A stretch of DNA of 54,995 nt, taken from contig CAYPQD010000015.1 of assembly GCA_964412785.1 (NCBI GenBank), positions 1 to 54,995 of the forward strand. Reading direction: 5' to 3'. Positions within the stretch are counted from its first letter, which is position 1, and every line of letters starts with the position of its first letter. This document shows, one piece after another, positions 1-7,573 of this stretch. A model generated the notes under the pieces. That model was given only the letters and a program-made list of their open reading frames with translations, made no database searches and had not been told where the DNA came from. Origin of the DNA: UBA5336 sp964412785. Lineage in GTDB: Bacteria > Pseudomonadota > Alphaproteobacteria > Caulobacterales > Hyphomonadaceae. Made by a program: the position numbers and the translations under genes.

Positions 1-2
1 CC

Positions 3-875
3 CTACCCTGCCGGGCCGCGGCGGGTGCCGTCGCCGGTCTGGCGGCGGGCGAGGAAGGCGAGGCGTTCGAACAGGGCGACATCCTGCTCGTTCTTGAGGA
101 GGGCGCCGTGCAGGGGCGGGGTCAGCTTGTCGGGGTCCTTCTCGCGCAGGGTTTCCAGGTCGACATCCTCATTCATCAGCAGTTTCAGCCAGTCGAGAAG
201 CTCCGAGGTCGACGGCTTCTTCTTCAGGCCCGGCACCTCGCGCATGGTGTAGAAGGTCGTCAGTGCCTCCTTCACCAGCTTCTGCTTGATGCCGGGATAG
301 TGGACATCGACAATGTCGCGCATGGTCTGCTCGTCGGGGAATTTGATGTAGTGGAAGAAGCAGCGGCGCAGAAAGGCGTCCGGCAATTCCTTCTCATTGT
401 TGGACGTGATGATGACAATGGGCCGCTGTGTCGCGACCACGGTTTCGCCGGTCTCATAGACAAAGAACTCCATGCGGTCGAGCTCCTGCAGGAGGTCGTT
501 CGGGAATTCGATGTCGGCCTTGTCGATCTCGTCGATCAGGAGCACGGGCCTTTCCGGTGAGACGAACGCCTCCCACAGCTTGCCCTTGCGGATATAATTG
601 GCCACCTCGCGGGAGCGCTCGTCGCCCATCTGGCCGTCACGCAGGCGGGCAACGGCATCATACTCGTAGAGGCCCTGCTGCGCCTTGGTCGTCGACTTCA
701 CATGCCATTCGATCAGGGGCACGCCGAGGGACTTGGCAACTTCTATGGCCAGCACGGTCTTGCCTGTGCCCGGCTCACCCTTGACGAGGAGCGGGCGTTC
801 CAGCTGGATGGCGGCATTGACCGCCACGCGCAGGTCATCGGTCGCCACATAATTCTCGGTGCCTTCAAAGCGCAT
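3..875 (-). CDS. MoxR-family AAA+ ATPase
   Basis: A 290-residue AAA+ ATPase of the MoxR/CoxD type, a family of cytoplasmic chaperone-like ATPases that usually work with a VWA-domain partner on metal-enzyme or complex maturation. Visible motifs are Walker A GEPGTGKT (residues 33-40), Walker B LLIDEID (112-118), sensor 1 IITSNN (155-160) and an LRRC arginine-finger region near 169-172. The start at MRFEGTENYV is chosen because homology begins there; the reading frame stays open upstream to 1001 but that part is low-complexity and overlaps the next gene. The stop lies at 3-5, so the expected VWA partner would be just outside the window. The TIR gene lies 80 bp upstream on the same strand. Confidence 0.93.
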   Translation of the reverse strand: MRFEGTENYVATDDLRVAVNAAIQLERPLLVKGEPGTGKTVLAIEVAKSLGVPLIEWHVKSTTKAQQGLYEYDAVARLRDGQMGDERSREVANYIRKGKLWEAFVSPERPVLLIDEIDKADIEFPNDLLQELDRMEFFVYETGETVVATQRPIVIITSNNEKELPDAFLRRCFFHYIKFPDEQTMRDIVDVHYPGIKQKLVKEALTTFYTMREVPGLKKKPSTSELLDWLKLLMNEDVDLETLREKDPDKLTPPLHGALLKNEQDVALFERLAFLARRQTGDGTRRGPAG

Positions 876-955
876 GGGGCCAGCCTTTCGTTCGCTTTTC
901 GCCCGCGACCTTAGGGATGTGGCGCGCCGGGGCAAGTCTGACGCTGGGGGAGGCG

Positions 956-2146
956 CTATTGCGGTGGCACTGGCAGCGCCATGGCCTGCAGCCGCGTGCA
1001 TGCCTCGTCAAAGCCGCCATCGCAGCCGGCCTGGTAAAAACGACGGGCCCGCTCGATGTCGCGCGGGGCGCCGTCGCCATGCTCATGAGCATGGCCGATG
1101 ATGGCGCAGGCGGGATAGACGCTGTCGGCGCAGAGCTTCTGCCCCATTTCCGCGGCCGCCCCGGCGTCGCGCGGCCCGCCGCGGCCTTCCAGCAGGACGG
1201 TCGCGAAATAGAGGCAGCCCGGTCGGTGGTTCGCCTGGCAGGCAAGGCGGAAACTCTCGCGCGCGCCGGTATCGCCGCCGGCGACGTGGTCGCTCTGCAT
1301 CTGGGCGAGGCCCTGCAGGGCAAGCGCGGCCGGGTCGCCATTGGCGGCGATGTCGACAAGTTCGGACAAGGGCGTTTCCATCTCCGCGCGGCGAACAAGG
1401 TCGGCGGCCTCGCTGGTCCACCATTCATGGTCGTTCATGGTCTGCCAGCGATAGGCGGTGGCCTCTTCGACGGGCTGGTGGGTCAGCCAGACAAGGGCGG
1501 CGGAGAGGGCGAGCGCCACCAGCGCCATGCCGGCAATGAGGGTCGCCCGGCGGGCGAGCCCGTCGCCGGGGCGGGCCGGGGCCACGGTCCTGGTGACCTC
1601 CACCGTTTTCGACGGCGCCGCTTCGGCCTGCGCGCGCATGCCATCAAGTTCGGCGCGCAGGGCGGCGATCTCGGTGCGGACATCGGCATTGGCGGCTTCT
1701 GGCCGGTCCTGCGCTCGGGCGCTCTCTGCCGCCAGAAGGTCCGGCCGGTCGAGGGTGCGTGCCAGCGCGCGGATGAAGCGCAGCCAGCCGACATGGTCAT
1801 GGCGCCCATCGAAACCGGAAAGGTCGTCAACCTGAATGTTCCAGAAGGCCGCGGGGATTTCCAGTTCGGGGATATCCTCCACCCGCACCGGCACCAGCAC
1901 GCCGCGCGCGCGGCCGATATCGCATTCGATCTTCACCCAGGGCCGGGTCAGCGCATGGCGCGACCAGACGCCGACCACGGCGCCGGCGGTCTTGACCTCG
2001 CGGTCGAGGACGTCCGGGAAGACGTCTCCGCCATCAAGGCCCTCGGTGTCGAAGAAGACCGTGAGGCCGAGGCCCTGCAGGGCCGCGCGCAGGCGTTCGG
2101 CCGCAGCCGCATCGGTGCGGGCATAGGACAGGAAGACATCGGCCAT
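956..2146 (-). CDS. TIR domain - transmembrane - Cys-rich Sel1 repeat protein
   Basis: A 396-residue protein. Residues 1-130 form a TIR domain starting MADVFLSYARTD, with a candidate NADase glutamate E74 in PWVKIE. Residues 150-180 are a charged, probably coiled linker, 202-221 are one transmembrane helix, and 295-390 hold three Sel1-like repeats of 36 residues. Each repeat has a Cys pair spaced identically: C303/C311, C339/C347 and C375/C383. By comparison with cysteine-rich Sel1 proteins these probably form disulfides, which places the C-terminal half in the periplasm and the TIR domain in the cytoplasm. ATG at 2146 begins the TIR fold; the upstream in-frame extension to 2281 overlaps the divergent gene and is rejected. 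Function is unknown: signalling receptor or NAD-linked defence are both possible. Confidence 0.85.
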   Translation of the reverse strand: MADVFLSYARTDAAAAERLRAALQGLGLTVFFDTEGLDGGDVFPDVLDREVKTAGAVVGVWSRHALTRPWVKIECDIGRARGVLVPVRVEDIPELEIPAAFWNIQVDDLSGFDGRHDHVGWLRFIRALARTLDRPDLLAAESARAQDRPEAANADVRTEIAALRAELDGMRAQAEAAPSKTVEVTRTVAPARPGDGLARRATLIAGMALVALALSAALVWLTHQPVEEATAYRWQTMNDHEWWTSEAADLVRRAEMETPLSELVDIAANGDPAALALQGLAQMQSDHVAGGDTGARESFRLACQANHRPGCLYFATVLLEGRGGPRDAGAAAEMGQKLCADSVYPACAIIGHAHEHGDGAPRDIERARRFYQAGCDGGFDEACTRLQAMALPVPPQ

Positions 2147-2270
2147 TGGCGGGCCCCCATGGCATGGCAGGGCGAGACTAGCCCGGCGCCCGGCGCGGAC
2201 CAAGGCTTGAGCATGCGCCCGAAGCGGGCGACGAGGGGAGCGCGACAGATGAGAGCAAGGGAACCTGGCC

Positions 2271-2825
2271 ATGTCCCGCAAGCTGCTTTACCCGCTCGCC
2301 ATCCTGGCCGTGGCCGCGCTGGTGGCCTCAGTGACGATGCGGACGCCCGAGGACGCGACCGGCGAGGCGGCGCGGGCACTTCTTGCGCGCCTCGCGGGCG
2401 ACCCGGCGCTGGCCGCAGCACTGGCTGAGGCCTGTGCGGAGGAGGCGCCGGCTCCGGATGCGGTCGCGGCCGAAGACGCAGCCTGGGTGGAGGCGTATCC
2501 CCGGCCGACGGCGCTGGGCCGCGACTTGATGGCTGCGCCCCTGTCGGTCCGCGTGCTTGAGCTCGTGCGCAAGCCGCCCTCGGCGGACCAGGTGATGGTG
2601 ACCGACTGCCGCGGGCGGCTCGCCGGAATGCTGCGCCTCACCCATGATTATGACCAGTCCGACGAGCCGAAATTCCGCGACACGGTCGGTGCCGGGCGGG
2701 AGGGCGTGCTCGACGAGGGCTGGACGCTCGATCGCATGGACAGGCCGGCCCGCCAGCTCTCGCAGATGGTTCGCGGGCCGGGGCAACACCCCGTCGGTGT
2801 CGTGACCGTGATCCTCTCCCAATAA
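2271..2825 (+). CDS. Membrane-anchored small protein, possible PDC/Cache-like sensor fold
   Basis: A 184-residue protein with one N-terminal membrane helix or uncleaved signal (residues 5-22) and the rest outside the membrane. Residues 109-132 read VTDCRGRLAGM, then THDYDQSDE. This resembles the D-x-x-G-x-L-V followed by T-x-DYWQGDE pattern seen in stand-alone PDC/Cache-like sensor proteins, but with W and G replaced. The C-terminus ends in a beta-strand-like VGVVTVILSQ, also typical of that fold. No kinase or methyl-accepting domain is attached. It is divergent from the TIR gene (124 bp between starts) and lies 97 bp upstream of flbT. The family assignment is an inference from one motif; a hypothetical secreted protein is the safe call. 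Confidence 0.7.
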   Translation: MSRKLLYPLAILAVAALVASVTMRTPEDATGEAARALLARLAGDPALAAALAEACAEEAPAPDAVAAEDAAWVEAYPRPTALGRDLMAAPLSVRVLELVRKPPSADQVMVTDCRGRLAGMLRLTHDYDQSDEPKFRDTVGAGREGVLDEGWTLDRMDRPARQLSQMVRGPGQHPVGVVTVILSQ

Positions 2826-2922
2826 AACTCGTGTGTGAGTGGTGACAAGCTCAATCACTTCTTAATAAAATCGCTGGAATTTGAAAGCATTCGGGTCGAC
2901 ACACCGGGGCTGGTGAAGACGC

Positions 2923-3312
2923 ATGCCACTCAAGATCTCTCTCAAGCCAGGCGAGACGTTCGTGGTCAACGGCGCGGTCGTGCGCAATGGCGAGCGCCGC
3001 GGCGTGCTGCTGCTCGAGAACCGTGCGCGTGTGCTGCGCGAGAAGGATATCATGATGCCTGAACAGGCGGTGACACCGCCGGCGCGCGCTTATTTCGCGA
3101 TCATGCAAATGTACCTGACCGGCGAGACGGAGGGCGACCAGCACGAACAGGCCTGCGCGGCGCTCGCGGCGACTGCAGCGGGGGCGCCGGGGTGTGCGGA
3201 GACCGTGCTGGAGGTGTCGCGCAGACTTGTCGCCGGGGATCTCTACGCCGCCCTGTCAATCTGTCGCAAGCTCCTGCCGGCCGCGCCGAGGGAGGTGCTG
3301 GTTGATGGCTGA
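2923..3312 (+). CDS. flbT: Flagellin mRNA regulator FlbT
   Basis: A 129-residue cytoplasmic protein matching FlbT, which in Caulobacter binds flagellin (fljK) mRNA and couples its translation to flagellar assembly. The N-terminus MPLKISLKPGE followed by VVNGAVVRNG and LLLENRARVLREKDIM is characteristic. The C-terminal part (DLYAALSICRKLLP) also matches. Length is slightly under the usual 135-150. The stop codon lies inside the start region of the next gene (8-nt overlap), so the two are probably translated together. FlaF, the usual partner of FlbT, is not next to it here. Confidence 0.92.
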   Translation: MPLKISLKPGETFVVNGAVVRNGERRGVLLLENRARVLREKDIMMPEQAVTPPARAYFAIMQMYLTGETEGDQHEQACAALAATAAGAPGCAETVLEVSRRLVAGDLYAALSICRKLLPAAPREVLVDG

Positions 3313-3616
3313 TGGTGACGGCTTCCTGATGCGATCGGGTTTGGAAAGCGAACGGGTCGGGATCGACGCGGCAATTGCCCGGATCGGTTCTGGCGCGGTA
3401 TCGCCGGGTCAGGTGATCGACCTCGGCCATGGCCGGACGATACGGACAGACGGGCCTGGCGGACTGGACGGCCTGCTGCGGCGTCTGCGGTGTCACCGCA
3501 CGCTGCTTGCCATGATGTGCGGCGAGATGCCGGCGCCGGAGGCCTGCGACGCGGACATGCCTGGCATGAGCAAACAGGCCAAGGACCTGCTCGACGCGAT
3601 CCGGCAGGCGCGCTAG
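3305..3616 (+). CDS. Unrecognised 103-aa protein overlapping flbT
   Basis: ATG at 3305 overlaps the end of flbT by 8 nt, a spacing that favours translational coupling. The product (MADGDGFLMRSG... ending KDLLDAIRQAR) has three cysteines, no signal peptide and no membrane segment. I do not recognise the family, and it does not resemble FlaF. Its position between flbT and marC (12 nt before marC) suggests one operon and a possible flagellar role; that is inference from position only. The longer in-frame reading from 3194 lies inside flbT and is not used. Confidence 0.75.
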   Translation: MADGDGFLMRSGLESERVGIDAAIARIGSGAVSPGQVIDLGHGRTIRTDGPGGLDGLLRRLRCHRTLLAMMCGEMPAPEACDADMPGMSKQAKDLLDAIRQAR

Positions 3617-3628
3617 GTCCACCGGGCC

Positions 3629-4279
3629 ATGACCCCTGAACTCATTTCGCTCTTCACCGCGACCTTCGTCACCTTCTTCGTCCTGATCGACATTCTCGGC
3701 GTGGCGCCGGTGTTTGCGACGATGACGCAGGCCGGAAGCGGCCCGTATCGCCGCTCCATGGCGATCCGCTCGACGGTCGTTGCGGCCCTGATCATCTTCT
3801 TCTTCACCTTTGCCGGGGCCTGGCTGCTGAATGCCATGCACATCTCGATCGATGCCTTCCGCGCGGCGGGAGGCGTCCTGCTCCTCCTCATCGCCATCGA
3901 CATGGTGTTCGAGAAGCGGACCGAGCGGCGCGAGAACCGCGCCGACCAGATGATGTCGGCGCATGAGGGCCAGCCGGACCCGGAGGACATTTCGGTCTTC
4001 CCGATCGGCATTCCGATGATTGCCGGTCCCGGGACGATTGCAACGGCGATGTTCTACTGGAGTGACAGTGAGACGCTTTTCGAGCGGGGCGTCGTCCTGG
4101 CGGCACTCGGGCTGAACCTCGTGATCGTGCTTGTGATCCTCCTGCTTGTCGGGCCGGTGGTCAGGCTGATGGGGCCGAGCGTCGCAGGCGCCCTCACGCG
4201 GATACTCGGCGTCATCCTGGCGGCCCTGTCGGTGCAACTCCTGATCGACGGGGTGAAAGGCGCTTTCAGCCTCCCCTGA
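3629..4279 (+). CDS. MarC-family integral membrane protein
   Basis: A 216-residue, very hydrophobic protein of the MarC/UPF0056 (NAAT) family. It starts MTPELISLFTATFVTFFVLID and contains FPIGIPMIAGPGTIATAM in the middle, the most conserved stretch of the family. About six membrane helices are visible, with a charged loop around residues 95-125 (EKRTERRENRADQ). The biological substrate of most MarC proteins is unknown, and the old link to multiple antibiotic resistance is not supported. It begins 12 nt after the 103-aa gene and ends 18 nt before a convergent gene. Confidence 0.9.
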   Translation: MTPELISLFTATFVTFFVLIDILGVAPVFATMTQAGSGPYRRSMAIRSTVVAALIIFFFTFAGAWLLNAMHISIDAFRAAGGVLLLLIAIDMVFEKRTERRENRADQMMSAHEGQPDPEDISVFPIGIPMIAGPGTIATAMFYWSDSETLFERGVVLAALGLNLVIVLVILLLVGPVVRLMGPSVAGALTRILGVILAALSVQLLIDGVKGAFSLP

Positions 4280-4297
4280 GGCGCCCCGCGGGAGACG

Positions 4298-5572
4298 TCA
4301 CGCAGGAGCCGTTGCGGCAAAGAAGGCGCGCTGGATCGCGGCCATGGTCAGCCAGAACAGAGCCATTGCGGCGGCGACTGCTGCCATGACCTGAAGGATT
4401 GTCTCGCGCGAGAGGTGGATGCCGGTGTGCGCGTGCTCCAGCACCTCGCCGCCGATCTGCTTGGCCAGCGCGACGGAGCGGAAGCCGCCCGCCTCGGCGA
4501 CATAGCGGGCGCGGCGCATGTCAGAGCCGTCGCGCACCTGCTCGATCAGGGTGATGGCACCGGTTGCGCTCGTAGCCATGGAAATCTCGCGGATCTGGCG
4601 CATCTCCTCGGCGATCGGGGTGACAGCGCTGTCATTGACGCTCTCGCGGAACGCCGCCTCCACGCGCGCGCCCCTTTCGGACGTCGGGGCAACGCCCTCA
4701 AGGGCATCGGCCAGGCGCGATCGGATCGTCGTTTCCGGCAGGATGCGGTCAAGCTGGCCGGCGAGGAAGGCGCGGTATTCCGGTTGCAGCCGGCCAGCGC
4801 GGTGCGCGGTCTTGAGAATGGATGCCATTTCCTGCACCTCGCGCGGCCCCAGGGAGCCGAGGCCAGGCGTGATCTGGGCAAAGCCCGACAGCCGGAGTGC
4901 GAAGCTCTCGCCCTGGGTGCCGGCGATCCAGTCCTCTGAATCGCGCGCGATTTCCGACCAGTCCCCAAGGACGTCAAAGCCGGGGCCGCGGGCCGAGACG
5001 ATCCGTGTCGGTGCCGGCTGGTCGGCTGCGGCAGGCCCGGTTGCTGGCATGTCCCCTTCGCCGTCTTCCACCGGAGGGTCTGCCTCCGGGGCAGGCTCCG
5101 GCAGGCCGACCAGCATCGGCCCCTGGGTCGCTCGCTCATAGCGCGCGCGCACATCATTTGGCAGGAACAGCAGCGCCGCCTGGATCAGGCGTTCGTCCTC
5201 AGAACCGCTTGGCACCGAATCGACGGCCGCGCGGAGCGCCTTCACGTCCTCTTCGCCAAGCAGGTAGGGCGCGGCCAGCAGGAAACCGGTTGCTGCCCCC
5301 ATGTCGCGGCCGCGCAGTTCCCGGTCGACCAGGTCGGCCCAGAAAGCGCGCCGGTTGGCGCTTCGCGGCAGGATTGCGGTGAAGGCTTCGTTTATCCGTG
5401 CGCGCGTCAGCGTCAGGGCCGATGCGCTGGGTTCGGCGGGGAAGGCGCGCGCCGCAAACGCCGAGACCGTCACATTTGCCCCCATGACCGGCAGCAGGAG
5501 CAGCAGGGCGTTGAAGAGAATGGCATGAACCCAGCCACTGGAGCGGCCGGTCTTGCTGCGCGCGCGGGCCAT
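4298..5572 (-). CDS. Unrecognised two-TM envelope protein
   Basis: A 424-residue protein with an N-terminal membrane helix (about residues 15-33) and a C-terminal one (about 392-413) enclosing a large soluble, mostly alpha-helical region. That topology suggests a periplasmic or cytoplasmic loop held at both ends. Residues 150-185 are rich in Pro, Glu and Ala and look like a linker. No catalytic motif is evident. A stretch FLLAAPYLLGEEDVKAL near residue 95-115 is hydrophobic but probably not membrane spanning. The start MARARSKTGRSSGW puts positive charges before the first helix, so the N-terminus is probably inside. Base composition is as in the neighbours. Function unknown. Confidence 0.8.
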   Translation of the reverse strand: MARARSKTGRSSGWVHAILFNALLLLLPVMGANVTVSAFAARAFPAEPSASALTLTRARINEAFTAILPRSANRRAFWADLVDRELRGRDMGAATGFLLAAPYLLGEEDVKALRAAVDSVPSGSEDERLIQAALLFLPNDVRARYERATQGPMLVGLPEPAPEADPPVEDGEGDMPATGPAAADQPAPTRIVSARGPGFDVLGDWSEIARDSEDWIAGTQGESFALRLSGFAQITPGLGSLGPREVQEMASILKTAHRAGRLQPEYRAFLAGQLDRILPETTIRSRLADALEGVAPTSERGARVEAAFRESVNDSAVTPIAEEMRQIREISMATSATGAITLIEQVRDGSDMRRARYVAEAGGFRSVALAKQIGGEVLEHAHTGIHLSRETILQVMAAVAAAMALFWLTMAAIQRAFFAATAPA

Positions 5573-5822
5573 GGGCGTTGGTCGGTCCAGGTGACGAGAA
5601 GCGGAGGCCTGTTAGCGCATGCGGGCCCCGCCGGATCAAGGGGGCAATTCATGACGATGCAGTGGAGGCGGCAGGGCCGGCGCGGCTTCGCCAGTTGGTC
5701 ATGATACCTCCCGGATTCGGCCTGATTTCGCTCCAAAACAAAGCTCTGTGAACGCGCGGCCCGGCAATTGCACTCCCTGGCAAGCACGGATATATCGTCG
5801 CCGTCCGCGAGGAGCAGGATCG

Positions 5823-6239
5823 ATGAGCGAAGATGACCTGAACGGATATCTCCCCTCTGACGAGGAGCCGTTCATGAATCCGCGCCAGCAGGCCTATTTT
5901 CGGGCCAAGCTGATCGCCTGGAAGGACGAGATCCTGACCGGGTCGAGGGCGACCATCTCGAACCTGCGCGAGGAATCAACCGCCTTGCCTGACCTGGTCG
6001 ACCGCGCCGCAGCGGAAAGCGACAAGGCGCTGGAACTTCGGACCCGGGACCGCCAGCGCAAGCTGATCTCCAAGATCGATGCGGCCCTTCGCCGGCTTGA
6101 TGAGGGGACTTATGGCTATTGCGAGGACACCGGCGAGCCGATTGGCCTTCGCCGGCTGGAGGCCCGCCCGACCGCGACCCTGAGCCTGGAGGCGCAGGAG
6201 CGTCACGAACGTCGCGAGCGCACCGTCGCCGACGACTGA
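5823..6239 (+). CDS. dksA: RNA polymerase-binding transcription factor DksA
   Basis: A 138-residue DksA. It binds the RNA polymerase secondary channel and, with ppGpp, redirects transcription in the stringent response. The coiled-coil tip motif DxxDxA is present as D57-L-V-D60-R-A62. The zinc-finger region reads GYCEDTGEPIGLRRLEARPT, with only one cysteine (C100). This is the usual state for many alphaproteobacterial DksA proteins and does not indicate a defect. ATG at 5823 follows a purine-rich GAGGAGCAGGATCG; the open frame upstream to 5748 lacks homology. It is divergent from the two-TM gene with a 250-bp intergenic region. Confidence 0.93.
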   Translation: MSEDDLNGYLPSDEEPFMNPRQQAYFRAKLIAWKDEILTGSRATISNLREESTALPDLVDRAAAESDKALELRTRDRQRKLISKIDAALRRLDEGTYGYCEDTGEPIGLRRLEARPTATLSLEAQERHERRERTVADD

Positions 6240-6289
6240 ACGGCGCCGTGAACCGGGCAGTCAGTGGGCTTGTCGGCCAATGGAATGAC

Positions 6290-6313
6290 GGGCCGGATGC
6301 CTCAACCCGGCCC
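6290..6313 (+). terminator. Candidate hairpin terminator after dksA
   Basis: GGGCCGG (6290-6296) pairs perfectly with CCGGCCC (6307-6313) over a 10-nt loop, 50 bp after the dksA stop. There is no T-run, which is common for GC-rich alphaproteobacterial 3' ends, so the call is tentative. Confidence 0.3.
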
Positions 6314-6497
6314 CGGCCCGCCTGTCATCACCCAACGCCCGGCGGTTGTCTGTGCACGACCGATCCGTTGGCGGATGATCTAGCACGACAAGTCCGAACG
6401 GAAGGTTAGCGCCGGAAAATCAAGGCACCGGGCCCGCTCCTTGAGGTATCGCACCCCCTATCCGGCAGGCCGGCCCTGCCCGCGGTCCGGCAATATC

Positions 6498-6512
6498 CTA
6501 ACCCTCCATTAA
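6498..6512 (+). promoter_or_regulatory. Candidate CtrA box upstream of the fliM-like gene
   Basis: The sequence CTAA-CCCTCCA-TTAA has exactly the spacing of the CtrA consensus TTAA-N7-TTAA with one mismatch in the first half, and is followed by C as in many functional sites. It ends 52 bp before the GTG start of a flagellar-switch-type gene, a class of gene that CtrA activates in Caulobacter. The presence of CckA, the kinase at the top of the CtrA pathway, in the same window makes the regulator likely in this genome. No transcription start is visible to me. Confidence 0.45.
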
Positions 6513-6564
6513 CCGGCGCGCCTGCACTGTTGACGCCAGGAGTTGATCAGAGGTCGCCCGTCCC

Positions 6565-7515
6565 GTGCACAGCGCGTCCCCCCCGGAGACTGCCCATCCG
6601 CGCAATGTGCTGACGCCGGAGGAAATCGAGGCGCTGCTGCGCCCGGACCTGTCAGACATGGCGCAGGCGCCGGCGGACACGCGCGACGTCGCACTGGGCG
6701 ACCTTGTTGAGGCGGCACCCGATGACGGCCTTGCCGAACAGGGGGCGCGGCTGGCGGCGCGACTGACCCTGGCGCTGAGGGAGGCGCGCGGGCTGGCTGC
6801 CGGATTCGATGCGCAGCATTCAGAGCGCCTTGACTTTCGCGCCGGGGTCGGGCGGGCGGCGGTCCATGCCGCAGCGGTCTTTGTCGATGCCGGGAGCGAG
6901 GTCACGGCGATGCTTCTGCTGGCTCGCGATGCGGTGGATCATCTTGTGGACCTGGCTTGCGGTGGTGGTCCCGGCGTGCCGGGCGGCGGTGCCGGCACGG
7001 CGCCGGTGACGGAAATCGAATGTGCGTTGATCGCCCACATGCTGGCGCCGGCGGCGGTCCTGTTCGGACCGGATGTCCGCCTGCTCCGGGTGGAGGGCGA
7101 CGCCGGGCTGGCTGAGCGCATGGCGCCGCCGGACCGTGCCGCCTGCCACCGTTTCGCCCTCGTGCTTGCCGGCTGCAAGACGGAGGCGACGCTGGTGCGC
7201 CGCGAGGGCGCGGCGGCAGTTCGCGAGGCGGTGGGCGAAGCGGCGGCACGTGTGCAGCCGGTACCGACCCGACCGGCGCGCGGCCTCACGGCACTGCTGA
7301 CGGCGCGGATTGCCCGGCTTACCATGCCGGCCGGGCGCATTGCCGACCTGAAGCCCGGCGCGACCCTGCTGCTCGGCCTGCCGCCGGACCAGCCGGTGGA
7401 GCTGCTGTCAGGCGGGCGCGATGGCGAGGTCGTTGCCGAGGGCGATGCCGGGCGACGGGGTGCGCGAATGGCGGTGCGCCTGACCCGGGTCAGCCCCGCG
7501 ATTGCCCGAGGCTGA
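6565..7515 (+). CDS. FliM/FliN-family flagellar motor switch protein
   Basis: A 316-residue protein with the architecture of FliM: a short N-terminal CheY-binding-like motif LTPEEIEALL (residues 16-25, compare LSQDEIDALL), a CheC/FliM-like middle domain including a glycine-rich stretch before PVTEIECALIAHML, and a C-terminal SpoA/FliN domain (about 245-310, LKPGATLLLGLP). FliM forms the C-ring that sets flagellar rotation direction. The protein is alanine-rich and divergent. The start is GTG at 6565 with a weak GAGGT about 15 nt upstream; GTG at 6607 is an alternative. It lies outside a fli operon, so it could be the only FliM or a second copy; I cannot tell from the window. Confidence 0.8.
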   Translation: MHSASPPETAHPRNVLTPEEIEALLRPDLSDMAQAPADTRDVALGDLVEAAPDDGLAEQGARLAARLTLALREARGLAAGFDAQHSERLDFRAGVGRAAVHAAAVFVDAGSEVTAMLLLARDAVDHLVDLACGGGPGVPGGGAGTAPVTEIECALIAHMLAPAAVLFGPDVRLLRVEGDAGLAERMAPPDRAACHRFALVLAGCKTEATLVRREGAAAVREAVGEAAARVQPVPTRPARGLTALLTARIARLTMPAGRIADLKPGATLLLGLPPDQPVELLSGGRDGEVVAEGDAGRRGARMAVRLTRVSPAIARG

Positions 7516-7573
7516 CAGACCGTCGGCTTGCGATAATCTGGACCACCAAAGGCCGCCCAGTGAGCGATCGCAG

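Larger units (their letters stand above)
6240..6564. other. 325-bp intergenic region between dksA and fliM-like
   Basis: No convincing gene. It holds a weak hairpin after dksA (6290-6313, listed separately) and a CtrA-like box (6498-6512, listed separately). Between them is GC-rich sequence in which I see no ribosome binding site followed by a coding frame; the frames open here are short and continue from dksA out of frame. Confidence 0.6.

Noticed and set aside
917..2428. 503-aa open frame on the plus strand
   Set aside because: Antisense to the TIR gene; composition reflects mirrored codon bias and no domain is visible.
2826..2922. Sigma-54 promoter before flbT
   Set aside because: No TGGCAC-N5-TTGC match in the gap.
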